From: Gyrodactylus bullatarudis
Lineage: Eukaryota > Platyhelminthes > Monogenea > Gyrodactylidea > Gyrodactylidae
Assembly (NCBI GenBank): GCA_012064415.1
Contig: SSNU01000289.1
Location: 248,001 to 312,000 of the forward strand
Direction of reading: 5' to 3'
DNA length: 64,000 bases
The position numbers and the translations under genes are program-made. Shown here in pieces: positions 46,731 through 58,469 of this stretch. The notes under the pieces are model-generated. The model did not search any database. It saw nothing but the letters and a program-made list of their open reading frames with translations, and had not been told where the DNA came from. Within the stretch, counting starts at the first letter, position 1. The number at the start of each line of letters is the position of its first letter.

Positions 46731-47170
46731 AGTAAGTCCCAATAATAAAATATTTCATTATATGAATGGTTTTTTCCGATTATTTTCTGCGTAGACAGGG
46801 AAAATCAGTTTTAAATTTGGTATTAATTTTCCTATTCCTGAATTATTATTAAACCTGCGAAATAACTGAGAATTTCTTACTTTGGAAAATAGTACTATAT
46901 AGAGCGTAACTCACAAAAGGGTTAACTGGAAAAAAATTAGGAATAATTCAGATATTCTTTGATTTTTGTTAATTTATTTGTTTCAAAAATTAAGTGTTGT
47001 TCAGTTGTCCTGCAAAATTCTAAAAATGATCCCAAAGGAAATATTTCTCCATTAATGAGACCGAAAATTTCCAGAATTATTAAAATTATAATTCTATTTG
47101 TCACTAAATTACACTTTTTTCAGCTTTTAATTTTTTAGGCTCTTCTACTTTTTAAATTCATTTTGTAACC

Positions 47171-47398
47171 TTAAAGTTTCGACCCCTTCTGATTTACGAT
47201 ATCAAAAAACATGATGATCTCCGAGTAAGTTGCTTTGTATTTATTTGGGATATAATTTTCAGGAGAAACTCCTAACTTATTAGTTACAGCACTGAAATTT
47301 TTACAAAAATAGCCATTAATTTTTGCGAAACTACAAGGACATTGTATTTTATTAACACTGAGAACTTTTTGTATTTCACTAATGCAGAATTGGCCCAA
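47171..47398 (-). other. Unrecognised 75-codon open frame with Cys motif
   Basis: It contains KIQCPCSFAKINGYFCKNFS and PENYIPNKYKATYSEI. It lies about 120 bp beyond the poly(A) signal of PLCXD copy B, same strand. It has no counterpart behind copy A. I recognise no domain; it could be an isolated exon or chance. Confidence 0.15.
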
Positions 47399-47576
47399 TT
47401 TGCGAAAGAAATTTCACTAAGAAATTTTTTATTGCTCAGGACATTTTAGAACTTTTATTGGAGTTAAGCCATAAAATTGGAAAATCATAAAAAATAAATC
47501 AATGTTATATAAATTTATAATTTATTTGCAATGTGAACCACAAATGGCGAAATAATCAAAAAAATTCTTCTTGGAA

Positions 47577-47829
47577 TTATAATTTTCGATTGCCGAAATT
47601 CAATCGTATTACATCCCTAGAATATGTCGGATAGCCGTAAACGCAAAAGTCTGTAATGAAAATATTGATATGATTAGTTTTAGCTTCATATAGGTCTTCA
47701 AGCCATATTCGGATCTTCTTATGAGCAATTGTAGTTAGTGTTTTCAAATCTTCACTTGTTATGTAATCCATTGTTTCTGCCGAGAAAATGCCCTGGTATA
47801 CAGTGAGCCTTTTAGATTCTTTTGAATTT
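47577..47829 (-). CDS. PLCXD copy B last exon
   Basis: The acceptor TTCTATTTCAG ends at 47,830. The frame reads NSKESKRLTVYQGIFSAET, MDYITSEDLKTL and INIFITDFCVYGYP to the TAA. Same length as in copy A. Confidence 0.8.
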
Positions 47830-50686
47830 CTGAAATAGAAAAAAACATTTCAAAAAGTAGGTTTAGAAATAAATTTTTCAAAATAACAATGACTGAGGAA
47901 TTTTCAATGAGAATCGCGTTAGTGTTAGATGTAAATATTGGTAATTATAATCCAAACGTTCCGGTTGTGATCACCTTAGTGCAAGCGTAGAAACGCGAAT
48001 GAAATCAATCAACGTCGAAACGTTTAGATGACCAAAGTTTAATTAAAGTTATTAATGATTACTCATAGACTTCATTCAATCTTTTCATGAGAACGTTCGA
48101 ATTACTTGTCCTCAACCATCTACTATCGATCCATGAACGGTGGTTACGAAATATTGGTGTTTCACCCAGTGGTAAGAAAAGAATAACTTGAGCTTTTTTT
48201 GCACGAATTTCTGCAATCGATGGCATGACCGTATCCTCTTTATTAAACTTGTAAATCATTGAACCGAAAATCTGTAATAGAGTCAAAATAAAACAGATTT
48301 AATTACTGGAATAGGTGATAATTAATGCACCAAAAACGGGTAGCAAACTCAGAAGGACCATTTCACCAAGAACAGGAGTTAAGTTAAGGTAATATTGCTT
48401 TTTGCTAAAAATGTAAAAATAGAGGTATTTTTATTCTTTCTAATTGGTTATATATAGAACAGAAAAAAATTTGATCCAAATAATGAAATCTATTCTCGCT
48501 GAGAATATGCTCATAATAATAAGTGTGTTAAAACTGATTCAATGAAAGTCCTATATATATGCCAGATCAGTAATAGAATATTGCTCAGCCGTGAGGAAGG
48601 AGAAAATTCATGAGAAGGCTTCGTCCTTATTTCCCGGACGAATTGGGTTTTTCAATAGAGAACTTAAGATTAAGGCGAGAACTTAAAAGTATATCTCTGA
48701 TCAAATAGTCGCCAGTATTTTATAAAAGAAATAAAACGAATCCCTAAGATCCAATACTCTTGAATTCGGACAGCTAAAAAAACTTGCCATATTTATTAAA
48801 TATTATTATTATGAGAAAATATTTTCAAAAAATTAAACAGAAAAATTATTAATAAGAGTTTAAATAAATTTAATAAAAGAACTTGAAAATAAGATTTATA
48901 ATAAAGAATAATCTCTATTTTGTAATAGTTTAACTTAACACATGCATTTTTAATAAATTATTGAATGAAAGAAAATTCATAGACACGTGGAATTTATTCT
49001 TTCAAATTTAAATCTTTGCAGATTATTTTGATAAATCTTTACCCTTTAAAGCTCAAAATTTTATTCAGCTATGATTATGTGGTGGTTTAGATCGAAAAAA
49101 TCTCAAAATTTACAATTATTTGAAAGAATATATTCAGTATTTCTGCTAGCTCTAATGATTCTTTTTTAAAAAGAAACAACTCGCTCCAATAATAAAGATA
49201 GTGATATTATTAGACGAAGCATTGGATTCAATACTGATGTCTGACCAAGATTTGGAACTAGAAACTTAAAAACCTCTCAAAGCTTCATTGAATTTGATCT
49301 GAGGAAAAATAATTTCAAAATATCAAAATTGTCTACCAATCGACGCAGAATTAATAACCCTACATGATGAAATTTTAAAAATAAACCCAAAAATCAAGAT
49401 AAAATATTCTCATAAGTTTAAGGTTGAAATTTTAAAGAAGATCATTATAAAATAATGAGAATACTGAAAGTTATTGAAATTTAAAAGATTATTTTTATCC
49501 ATGAAAGTCAGTTGTTGCGTAACATGTTTGATCCCAAATTTCAGAATAATCTTACTAAATTTTATGTTACATCCACCAAACCAACTTTTATCATTCTCAA
49601 AACATAGCAAAATAATTGTCTTCCATTTTTGAATAAAATTTCAATATTCTTGTAGAACAGTATCATTTTCACCGAGTTTAATCCGTAAATAACTTACTTC
49701 AGTGATGCTATTGACCATGTCGGAGAGCTGTTTATCATTGAACTCATAAATATGATTTATATCCAAGAGTACAACTTCATCTGGATGTTTGAGCAAGAAG
49801 GATTTTACATTATTCATTTCATCAAAGAGTGGATTGGCAAATAAACCATGACACAAGACAGCAACATCGGCTTCATTCCTTTGGGTCATGCACACTCTCA
49901 GATCAAGGTAGCGAATCCCATTCTCTAATTGATCTATGAGACTGGCATCTTGAGTCTTTGCCCATTGTTGAATTTTCCATTTGAAGGGAGCAATGAACTG
50001 TTTGTTTTTATAGAGATCAAAGTCGGGTGAAAATTCTGATTTTGAGTCAATGGCGTAGGAAAAGGAATCATGGCTCCCTGGAATGGCCAACTTGTAAAGT
50101 GGTAAACTCCTTATATCTTCGGGTAGATTTGTCATCCATGTGCTGAGATTGCCAATCTCCTCTTGGAGCTGTATGAAAGAAACTTTTGATAAACCATAAT
50201 ACTCAATAAAGGGATACATTTTATCTTAAATTTAAAGTTGACATAAATTTATGAATTTTACATAAAATCTAAACATCAGAAAATAATTTCTAAAGAATAT
50301 GGAAGTATGAAGCTTGGAGCTTGAATTTTATTTCATCAAAATGTCATTTCCTTATAAAGGAGTTGAGATTCTTGTAAATTTACACTGCATTCATAAAAAA
50401 TATATGAGACATATTAAACAAAATTAGCTATGACTTTGAAGCTCAAAAGTTGAATTGCAATATCGCCCATTTGGGAATTTTTTAGGCAAAATAGCCTAGT
50501 TTGACTTTTTAATTGCTGAACTCCATCAAAAGTACTTACGTTTGGTTCTAATCTTATTGGGAACGTTTTCGTCTTCCTTTCAACTCTAGAAACTTTTGAT
50601 TTACTTCTAAACAAAAAATGTATGATTCGATATAGGGTTTTTTCTTTCTTCCGAAATGGTTTTCTTACTGGGCTCTCTGATTCCAT
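47577..50686 (-). CDS. PI-PLC X-domain protein, tandem copy B
   Basis: The model is complement(join(47577..47829, 48063..48271, 49698..50168, 50540..50686)), 359 residues, phases 0, 0, 2. Exon 1 encodes a basic N-terminus (MESESPVRKPFRKKEKTLYR to RLEPN) with a GTAAGT donor. The X domain follows: LPLYKLAIPGSHDSFSYAI (catalytic His about residue 82), GIRYLDLRV, VLCHGLF (second His about 156), EVVLLDINHIY. The C-terminal exons carry IFGSMIYKFN and LTVYQGIFSAET. This is the full X-domain-only PLCXD layout, without signal peptide. The enzyme type cleaves phosphoinositides; its physiological substrate is not predictable here. Copies A and B are recent tandem duplicates with most residues identical. 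The third donor (GA|GTAATC) is weak compared with GTATGT in copy A. Poly(A) signal AATAAA (minus strand) at 47,526-47,521, conserved with copy A. Confidence 0.85.
48063..48271 (-). CDS. PLCXD copy B exon 3
   Basis: The acceptor CTATTACAG is identical to copy A; 209 nt. The donor is GA|GTAATC, weaker than in copy A. If it is not used, translation stops one codon later (GAG-TAA), giving a protein cut after the X-domain core. Confidence 0.75.
49140..49320 (+). repeat. Third copy of the 4.7/6.7-kb repeat
   Basis: GACGAAGCATTGGATTCAA, CTGATGTCTGACCAAGA, TTGAATTTGATCTGAGGAAA match the orientation of 6,700-6,905. It lies in intron 2 of PLCXD copy B. Confidence 0.6.
49698..50168 (-). CDS. PLCXD copy B exon 2, catalytic core
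   Basis: 157 codons from LQEEIGNLSTW to MVNSITE, donor GAA|GTAAGT. Differences from copy A cluster around PDFDLYKNKQFIAPFKWKIQ. Confidence 0.85.
50540..50686 (-). CDS. PLCXD copy B exon 1
   Basis: 49 codons, rich in Lys/Arg (RKPFRKKEK, RSKSKVSRVERKTK), ending CTT-ready phase 0 at AAC|GTAAGT. The open frame beyond the donor is intron. The ATG lies only about 10 nt after a probable TCAGA start site. Confidence 0.75.
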
Positions 50687-50715
50687 GGTCTGAGATTTAC
50701 AAAAGTTTTCTTGGT

Positions 50716-50746
50716 CTTTTTATCCTGAGTAGTTTTACTAGCCAAT
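50716..50746 (-). promoter_or_regulatory. CCAAT and TATA-like elements of PLCXD copy B
   Basis: On the minus strand TGATTGGCTAG (inverted CCAAT at 50,742-50,746) precedes GATAAAAAG (50,724-50,716), about 30 bp before a TCAGA near 50,694. The same order is kept upstream of copy A exon 1 (46,091-46,115). Confidence 0.5.
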
Positions 50747-50759
50747 CAAAAGACTAAAA

Positions 50760-53700
50760 TCATTAGAAAACATAAAAATACAGGAATCTTTGGTTGATGC
50801 TAAGCGCTTTGACTATATTTTTCATAGAAATTCATAAGCTCCAATTGTTATATACAGTAACTATATTCAAATAAAGAACTTTCTAAAATAAAACGAATCA
50901 TCTTTTCAGAGCTCCCTTTAATTTTATTGCGTATTTCCGCAGTTATTTATCAAATCTAATAATAAAATAAGTAGATTACAACCCGCTTAATTCTCTAAAG
51001 AATGTTTTTAATATAAATTTAATTCCGAATCTCTTAACATTTAAGTAAGCGTAATTGCAATAAAAGTCAGACTGACCAAGGAGAATCGAATTAAAATCAA
51101 ATTTCAAAGCATCTAGATTTAATTTTTATTCCCTAATTCAAAGAGAAAAATTTAAACTAATTCGAGTACATTATAGAGTCTAATATTTTCAATAGTCCTC
51201 ATTTTGAACAATTTATTTACTATTTCTTCAAAAAATATCTCAATAGCCAGAAGCACAAAAATTTTTGAATCTCACGTAAGCCAATAAGTTGCAATGGCGA
51301 TTAATTCTCTACTTGATATCAATCATGACTTCCTTGTTCTATCCAATTAAAATAGACCGGTGACTTTCCCCAATTCAAAATGAAAATCCATCCTTCGATA
51401 AGGTGATCATTAACCCTCTCGCTCGCATGGCCAAAATAGAAGGATTTCATAATTTTTCATTATAACTTATTAAAATTAATAAATATTAAGAAGGTTAGTA
51501 AAGATGACTGTTGAATTAAGGATCTGATTGGTTTTTTGGCAGATTCCATACAAAAATTCAAGTTTAAATATATAGCCAATAAACCCTATCCACCCTTGTA
51601 GAGGTAAAGAGATCATTTCAACATTAATTGATCTTTCGTATTTTTATTCTGTTTATTTGGAAGCAGTTTATGTAAGATTACTTTTGGTAGTATTTAGAGG
51701 CTCTAATGATCACTAAAAAATTATATTCCGATAACTTTACTGAAGAGGTTCTGTTACACATTGAAATTCGGTCATATTTAAAATAAACTTTGACATAAAA
51801 CTGTACTTACTGGCATTTCGAAAATTGTCAAAAGTGTGAGAAAATTAGTCCACAAGCCCTGCAACATTAGCTCAGCTATCAACCAGTTGGAAAATGAATT
51901 TCTCTCTAAATTGATAAATTACGAAGTAAAATTTTTGATACTATTCACCTTTAGTAGACACAAAATTTTTTTTAATGCATAACTTCAACTCAAGCAGAGA
52001 AGAAATTATTTCGTTTCACTTCTTGCAAATACTATGATACAGTGAAATTGATAACTGGATTAGCTTTTACAGATACCATAAATAGAATTAACTAATTAAT
52101 TTGTATTGATTCTCTCAAAAAAATGCACAAAATTTAAATCTGACTTTTCAAAATCAGAAGAACCATAACTCCAAGTTGATCTTGTGAGAGGGTTGAGTAG
52201 ACACTGGTTGAGTCGAGCTGAAAAAATTAAGATTTACCTTATTAATTCCATTTTCGAAAGATGAAAATTTACTGATCGAGTAAAGCATACTTTAACCAAT
52301 AATAAAATATATATGCGTCTTTGTGAATTTGCCCCTGAAAATCCTTCAACCACTCTAAGTATTCACGTTAGTCGTAATAAATCTGAATGTCGCTTTGGAT
52401 AATCCATGATTGTAAGGTAAAAAAAACAATTTATGAACTTCAGTTGATGAAAAACCAGGTCTAATTTAAATTTGTGAATTTTTGATAATTCAAAACCGCT
52501 TGAAAGAGTAGATTATATCATTAGGAATACTAAGGTTTTTACCTTTTAGGTAATGGTTTAAATCAGTTACAGCGAAATTCCCCCCTTGTCTAATCTAGTT
52601 TCAGTGTCGAAATAGACCAATCAAAATGAATCAATGATACTCGATGTATTCATACCTATATTCAAGTATTAAATAGGAGGGAGAGGTATAAGTATATTGC
52701 ATTTTTTGACCTATTTAACCTGTTACTAAGTTATAAAAACGAATCAAGCCTTTATTATAATTAATTTTAAACAAAATGCAATGAGTCAACATACAATTTC
52801 ACTTTTTAAATCCCTGTACTACCTCTTATTTAATACTTAATTCTTAAATGTTTTTTGTATATTTTACCAAGGCTGGATTAATTTCTATAAAGACTAGATA
52901 GAGTTCAAAATCAAAATATAAATAAACCAGGCTTGAGAAGTTTTTCAACGAATCAAATTCCATCAAGTTTTAAAGAAAGATTCATAGGAAAATCTTTTCG
53001 TCATTAATTGATGTCCTGAATTTATCGGAGAATGATATTTTCGGGTTATGTAACTCAGAAGAGATAGCAAGAAACTTTGTGGTAGAACATAATTTTATCG
53101 ACACATCACCCTCTGTATGTATAGACGGGCTTTGTTAGGGGATGATTAAGATGAGTTCCAAACCAAAGGAAGATAGTTATAAAATAGTTGGAAAAATAAA
53201 CAGTAGCTAAGAGGTAGTGCATGCATTCAACCCTTTCATGAGATTCTCCCTTAATGAGGCGATTATTCAAAGTCGGAACTCTCAGTTTTTATGCAGGTCC
53301 AAACAATATCACATAATTTATTCCATAATTTACGCCAAAAAAAATCTCAAAATAATAAAAAGTCTCTAAACTTATATAAGAGAACTAATATTAGTAAAAA
53401 AAGTACAACAAATTCAGTAGGAATGAAAAAATTGGGGACACTGGATTGCCTAGACAGATATTAATGACGTCAATCGTTGTGATTGTTTATTCACACATTT
53501 GTATGTTTTTTTAACCTTTGGTTTTCTCTCATGTTAGAGGGGGGACTGTCTAGATACTTCTTACTTTAAGCTGGATATGCTTTCAATTTAGATTTGTTCG
53601 AATTTATCATCGATTTCTGATACTAATTTATTTCAATAATTAATAGTGACGATTTTGAAATTCTTAAATGAAACACCCGTTAAATTTAACGCTCTTTCAG

Positions 53701-54080
53701 ATGGTGCTATTCGTTTTTAAAAATTCCTCATGGTTTAAGAGATATTTTATCTCAGTTATTAGCAAAGGTAAAAAATTAATTTTTAGCTCATTCGAAAAAG
53801 GAAAAAATTCTCTTTTCAATGTTGTATCCCACTTGATATTATTCAAAAACCGGTTATCTTTAGAGAGTATTGAAGTGTTTCAGATAAAAATAATTTGGTT
53901 TCTGATACTTGATTCTGATTGATCAATGAAAAATCAATGCTCATTGGTCGAATATTTTGGAACAGAGAGGTATAAATAAAGATGTTCATTCCAGATTTAA
54001 TTTATCTCGAGACATCATGTGTGAAATTGACTGTACTGGTTTTTATATAAAATTTAAGAGTTCAGATCACAAGTGTCTCT
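50760..54080. other. AT-rich stretch with no recognised gene
   Basis: No exon, transposase or RNA gene is visible. An 84-codon frame at 53,668-53,922 has no motif. Confidence 0.45.
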
Positions 54081-54223
54081 GAAAAAGGTACTTGACTATT
54101 TCATACTAGAAGAGGCTGTGGAAAAAGGTTAGTTATATTTTTATTAAATCTATTTTTACTGATACTAATTGCAGAAGATTTCAGATTCCAACAAATGGAT
54201 CAAAAAAATTTTCCTATAGACTC
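54081..54223 (-). repeat. Foldback MITE relative, reverse orientation
   Basis: GGTACTTGACTATTTCAT, AGAAGAGGCTGTGGAAAAAG, GTTAGTTATATTTTTATTAA and AGATTTCAGATTCCAACA correspond to loop, right arm and flank of the 31.1-kb element read on this strand. Confidence 0.65.
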
Positions 54224-54985
54224 TATCGAGAACTTAATGGTTCTCCCAACTAATTTTCATCCAAAAGAATTTCATCTTCAATCCTTATAAAACAATCATA
54301 AAAAATGTGAACAAAATAGAAATTTGTAGCTAACTAATTCTAAAAGTGAAATTTTTTCGATTGAATTAAAGTGGGTCTCATGATCTGGTTTCCTAATAAT
54401 CTTGGTCATAGTCAAGTTCTTGGTGCGAAATCTTGATTTTTGTCATCATTAGTTTTTAGTTTTATTTAAAAACTATTATTTATAATTTATTATTCTCTTG
54501 GTTCTTTTGTTTAAGCCAAAAATTAAATCTGATTTGTAGAATAGTAGAAGGGAATGCGGCCATGGCCCTTTTGATAATCTTTTAAATAATTATAATTATC
54601 CATCAAGACTTTTACATGCCAGATCTATATAAATAAAATTTTGTATAGAATATTGATTCTAAATCTCATTTGTTGTTCTCTGGTGCGTGTGTATTAATAA
54701 TAAGTTATTATAATATAATAATACTTTATTATTAATAACGTATACTCTTTGGGATATACATGTAAGAGTGATATATATCTGCTTTGACTTTCGTCCTCAG
54801 ATTCAGAATCAGGTAAACTGGGCAGACGACTAACATTCACTTCAGACATAAGTTCAGATATTCAGATACAGGATGGGTCTTTTATTTAAAAACTGAGCCA
54901 AACTCGGTCTCAGACAAAATTAAACAAAATCAAATTATGCAATATTAAAATAGTTCTGTTTAAATCTGACTTTGATTTAACAATA

Positions 54986-55760
54986 TCAAAACATCTTCCC
55001 GTCTACCTTGAAGTCATTGAAGCGGTCAGGCATCCGGCGATTATCTCTTCTGGGTCTATTCATGAGTTGAGCATTATCTAGTCTAGTTAGAGCGCTTGCC
55101 CTGCCATCTTCAGATTCATTCTGGTCATCAATCATTAGGTCGTCGGTGGCCACGTCCTCGCCAGAATCAGACACATGCACTTGTCTCCCCACGTCATCTT
55201 GCAACACATTTGAACCGAAATAAAAATATACTTCTTTAGCTTGAGGTAATCTGCTTCAGAACTGGCAGCAATCTTGTCCAGGAGTGATGGATCTAACAAG
55301 AAGTCGTTTACCAGACATATTGACTCATTCACAGCGGGAAGCTCCTCGGACAAGGACTCATCCTCCTTCAGCGTAAGACGGGAAAGCAGATCGGGGCAAT
55401 GAAAAGTATTGCCTTTGACATGAAACAGTTTAAAGTTGTAATTTCCCAAAATGAACGCCCACATTTTTAGACGGAATGACCTAGTTCCAGTTGCATCTAT
55501 GTCTGATAAAATATAGGTTGAAGAACTATCATCTATAAGAATATAAAACTCCTTGCCAGCCAAGTACCGATGAAAATATTTAACCCCTTCCATCACAGCA
55601 AGACCTTCCTTCTCAATAGTAGAATAACTCTCCTTAGGAGTCGACTACCTGCATCAAGGATCTCTTTGCATTCTTGAACCACCAGATAAACGATTCTTTA
55701 TGACGAAGCATCTGTAGCCAAGTAGATGGGCTTTTTGGGGTCATATCCAACAATGAAACC
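54986..55760 (-). pseudogene. Ty3/gypsy-type polyprotein fragment (RNase H and C-terminus)
   Basis: On the minus strand from 55,760 the RNase H domain can be followed: YLATDASS (first Asp), then after a frame change YSTIEKEGLAVMEGVKYFHR, the GKEFYILIDDSSS strand and GNYNFKLFHVKG, then HCPDLLSRL, all characteristic of gypsy RNase H. After LDKIAASSEADY the integrase core is missing. A terminal piece at 55,207-54,986 with MNRPRRDNRRMPDRFNDFKV resembles the C-terminal end of such polyproteins. It has an internal deletion, stops and frameshifts. No long terminal repeats were identified. Confidence 0.7.
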
Positions 55761-55897
55761 AGAAGACATACCCATGATAATTTCCTTAATCAACTTTCAA
55801 TCTTCCTCAGACCAAGTAAATATGGTTTCTTTCTGTCTTTGGTAAAGATGAGCAGTTCTAATGGCAAAATCAAGGAACCAAGTATTTTATTCCAAAC

Positions 55898-56015
55898 TAT
55901 TAGACCAATACAAGCCAGAAGACAACATAGTCAGGTAGCAAACGAACAACGTTATAGTCAATCTATGCCGAACAGCTCCCTGAAGAACTACTTGGTTCAA
56001 AATTATGAAGATGAA
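55898..56015 (+). repeat. Direct repeat left of the duplicated gene
   Basis: CAATACAAGCCAGAAGACAA, CATAGTC-GTAGCAA, AACAGCTCCCTGAAGAACTA and CTTG-TTCAAAATTATGA are shared with 57,390-57,505 in the same orientation. The plus-strand frame is open and conserved between copies (QARRQHSQVANEQRY, QSMPNSSLKNYLVQNY). It was therefore coding in the parent element, which I cannot identify. Confidence 0.65.
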
Positions 56016-56244
56016 TTCTTTTGTGAGTTATCTCTTCTCCTAGAAAAATACCAGCTGGCCAATAAACTAGTAACAGGACTGCTTCTAAAGTAAACCTTTC
56101 AGTAGACATTCTATTGAAAACTACTTCTCTACGGTCATACTATTTTTGTCAAAAAATAGTGATGAAGATCAGATTCCACAGGCTAGACTGTTTTAGAGAA
56201 ATGCGTAAATAAGCTGACTGAATGTTCAAATGCATTTCAAACTA

Positions 56245-56283
56245 CATAAATAAGGCAGATTGAAAAGTGATCAAGCATCAGTC
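56245..56283 (+). promoter_or_regulatory. Possible new core promoter of copy 2
   Basis: CATAAATAAG at 56,245-56,254 and an arthropod-type initiator TCAGTC at 56,278-56,283 lie about 30 bp apart and 24 bp before the ATG. This DNA is unrelated to the copy 1 upstream region. Confidence 0.35.
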
Positions 56284-56306
56284 TGTGTAGGAACTAACCA
56301 ATTAAA

Positions 56307-56779
56307 ATGTGCTGGGGTTGTGGTTGCGGGTAAGTTGGTCCTCATAACCTTTTTACTATAACAGACCTTGTTGTGGCTGCGGATGTGGCTGCGGTTGCTG
56401 CCATGGTGGCCATCATGGCTGTGGTGGATGCCATGGTTGTGGAGGCTGTCATGGTCATGGTGGCCAATGCCATGGTGGCGGCGGTCAATGTCATGGCGGT
56501 GGTCATGGCTGGCAACACGGTGGTGGCGGCCATCAATCTGGCTGCTGTGGCGGTGGATACCACAGAGCTTGCAGACATTGCAGCTGTTCCGAATGCTGTG
56601 AAGGTGGTTGTCACGGCGGCGGACACGAATCTGGCTGTTGCCACGGTGGCTGCGGCGGTGGTCATCATGGAGGTTGCTGCCATGGCCATCATGGTGGTTG
56701 TCACGGATGCCATGGTCATCATGGTGGCCACGGAGGTTATGGCGGCTGTGGTGGCTGTCATGGATGTGGATGTTGTTAA
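56307..56779 (+). CDS. Glycine/cysteine/histidine-rich 145-residue protein, copy 2
   Basis: The model is join(56307..56329, 56365..56779), at a constant offset of 18,382 from copy 1. Every frame of both copies translates identically, so the DNA is identical or nearly so through exon 1, the 35-bp intron and exon 2. Similarity begins 4 bp before the ATG and fades about 30 bp past the AATAAA (56,793-56,798). The 5' flank differs entirely. It sits between a direct repeat pair (55,898-56,015; 57,390-57,505), next to a gypsy fragment. Same protein features as copy 1. It may be expressed from the local TATA/initiator-like sequence, or be silent, or reflect an assembly duplication. Confidence 0.7.
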
Positions 56780-56792
56780 CCACTTTCTAATC

Positions 56793-56798
56793 AATAAA
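56793..56798 (+). terminator. Poly(A) signal, copy 2
   Basis: AATAAA 13 bp after the TAA, inside the duplicated block. Confidence 0.5.
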
Positions 56799-57389
56799 CT
56801 CATCTTTTTCACCCTTGAATTCATTTAGACTCGTGTAAAAAATGGTGTATTTAAATTTGAACTTGTAGGAGAAACGAACTCGATAGATACGACTTTTACA
56901 TTAAGAAATCGACAAAGATTTCGCAATTTGCTTGCCTTTTCATATAGACGTCTCTACCTTGAAACTCTAATTTCTTTAACTATAACGTTTTTCCAAGGTA
57001 TCTAAATATGTTGTCCATTGGCTTTTATTATTATTGAAAAGAAAAAAGAAGTGGAGGATGTAGTATTTGTTAAAGAATAAGGATTATAAAAATTATAGTG
57101 TTTGTTATAGTAATCAGAATTGTATTAGAGTAATATAATTCATCACTTGAATGAAAATTAAGATTAGAATAAAAAACATTTGGATTACCCTGATAAAAAT
57201 ACAGGTATTTGTGGAGTATAAAACTCCATTTGTTTGTGTATATTCAATGAATAAATAACGTGTCATTGTACTTTGAAGTAGGTCTATTCTGGTATAAATT
57301 TTTTGGACTCACTCAATATTTCGAATACATGTCGTATTCTTCTTCTGGCGTGAAAATTTCCAAAAAAATTCAAACCTTGACTCTTTTAG

Positions 57390-57505
57390 ATCATAGATCA
57401 ATACAAGCCAGAAGACAACATAGTCGTGTAGCAAGCAAACAACGATATAATCAATCTATGCCTAACAGCTCCCTGAAGAACTACTTGATTCAAAATTATG
57501 ATTCT
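57390..57505 (+). repeat. Direct repeat right of the duplicated gene
   Basis: Second copy of the 55.90-56.02 kb repeat; the open frame reads QARRQHSRVASKQRY, then QSMPNSSLKNYLIQNY. Confidence 0.65.
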
Positions 57506-57589
57506 AATTTTTTACTCTAAAAATGATTTCTTCAGTCATCGTACAATTTCGCATTGTTTGTAGTCTTTTTGAGAAAATGTTGCAAAAGA

Positions 57590-57720
57590 CAGGTTAGCTA
57601 GATGGAGTCACCACTAATTAGCCCAATATTGGCAGATATCTTTTTGGAACACTTGGAAAAAGGAGAAATTAAAAATTTTGCGAATAATTTTACAGATTTA
57701 TAGTAGACGATTTATTTAAT
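57590..57720 (+). pseudogene. Reverse transcriptase relic, Penelope-like
   Basis: After an in-frame stop the frame reads MESPLISPILADIFLEHLEK, matching the 'GVAMGSPL.PilAdifm..lE' motif of Penelope-type reverse transcriptases (compare QIDGVAMGSPIGPLL at 15.1 kb). The next residues, up to the usual YxDD position, contain stops. Very short and degraded. Confidence 0.4.
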
Positions 57721-58469
57721 AGTAATGAAAGAAGAATTTTATATCAAATTTTCCTGTATTATGACCAACACTAATTGCCGGTCTGTCAAATTTAATATTG
57801 ATATATTTTGCTTCACAGGTCTTCAGATCTGCAACATTTGCGCCTTTTCATTTATGTTAATCCCTGATCAATCAGATTTATCCTCAAACTACACTTTCAT
57901 AAACTACGTAATCCAGATGCATACTCATTGTATTTTTCTGCATTTATTTTTTATACCTTATTCTCAGAATTAGATGAATAAATTTTCTATCTTAAAAAAA
58001 GAGGAAGAATTAATTACAAACATCTTCTGGGAAATGAGCATGATGCACTAGAACATTATTTTATAGGAGAAAATAGAAAAATTTATCAGATTTCTGAAAA
58101 AAATCGTCCTTAGAGAGAGGTTAGATTCAGCGAAATAAAGTACAACTGTGCACTTTATGTCAAAAATCACCCTTTTCTCTCTGCCCCTTTTTATTCAAAT
58201 AATAATATAACCTCTGTACTTATAAGTAAGCACACCTCAATTATTGGAACTTGAAAAATAAAATAGATAACAAATTATACAGTTGTATTCAGAATTTTTT
58301 TCTCTTTCCAACCATTTAATATACATATCATATTATCTCAAAATATTTAACCAGAAATATTGGCATTTAAAATCTAATAAATTTATAACTTTCAGCGAAA
58401 AAACATTTCTCGAAAATCCGTTTTTCCTCTACAAAAAGGGCCTGTTCTAGTCACAAAACAAACAATGAG

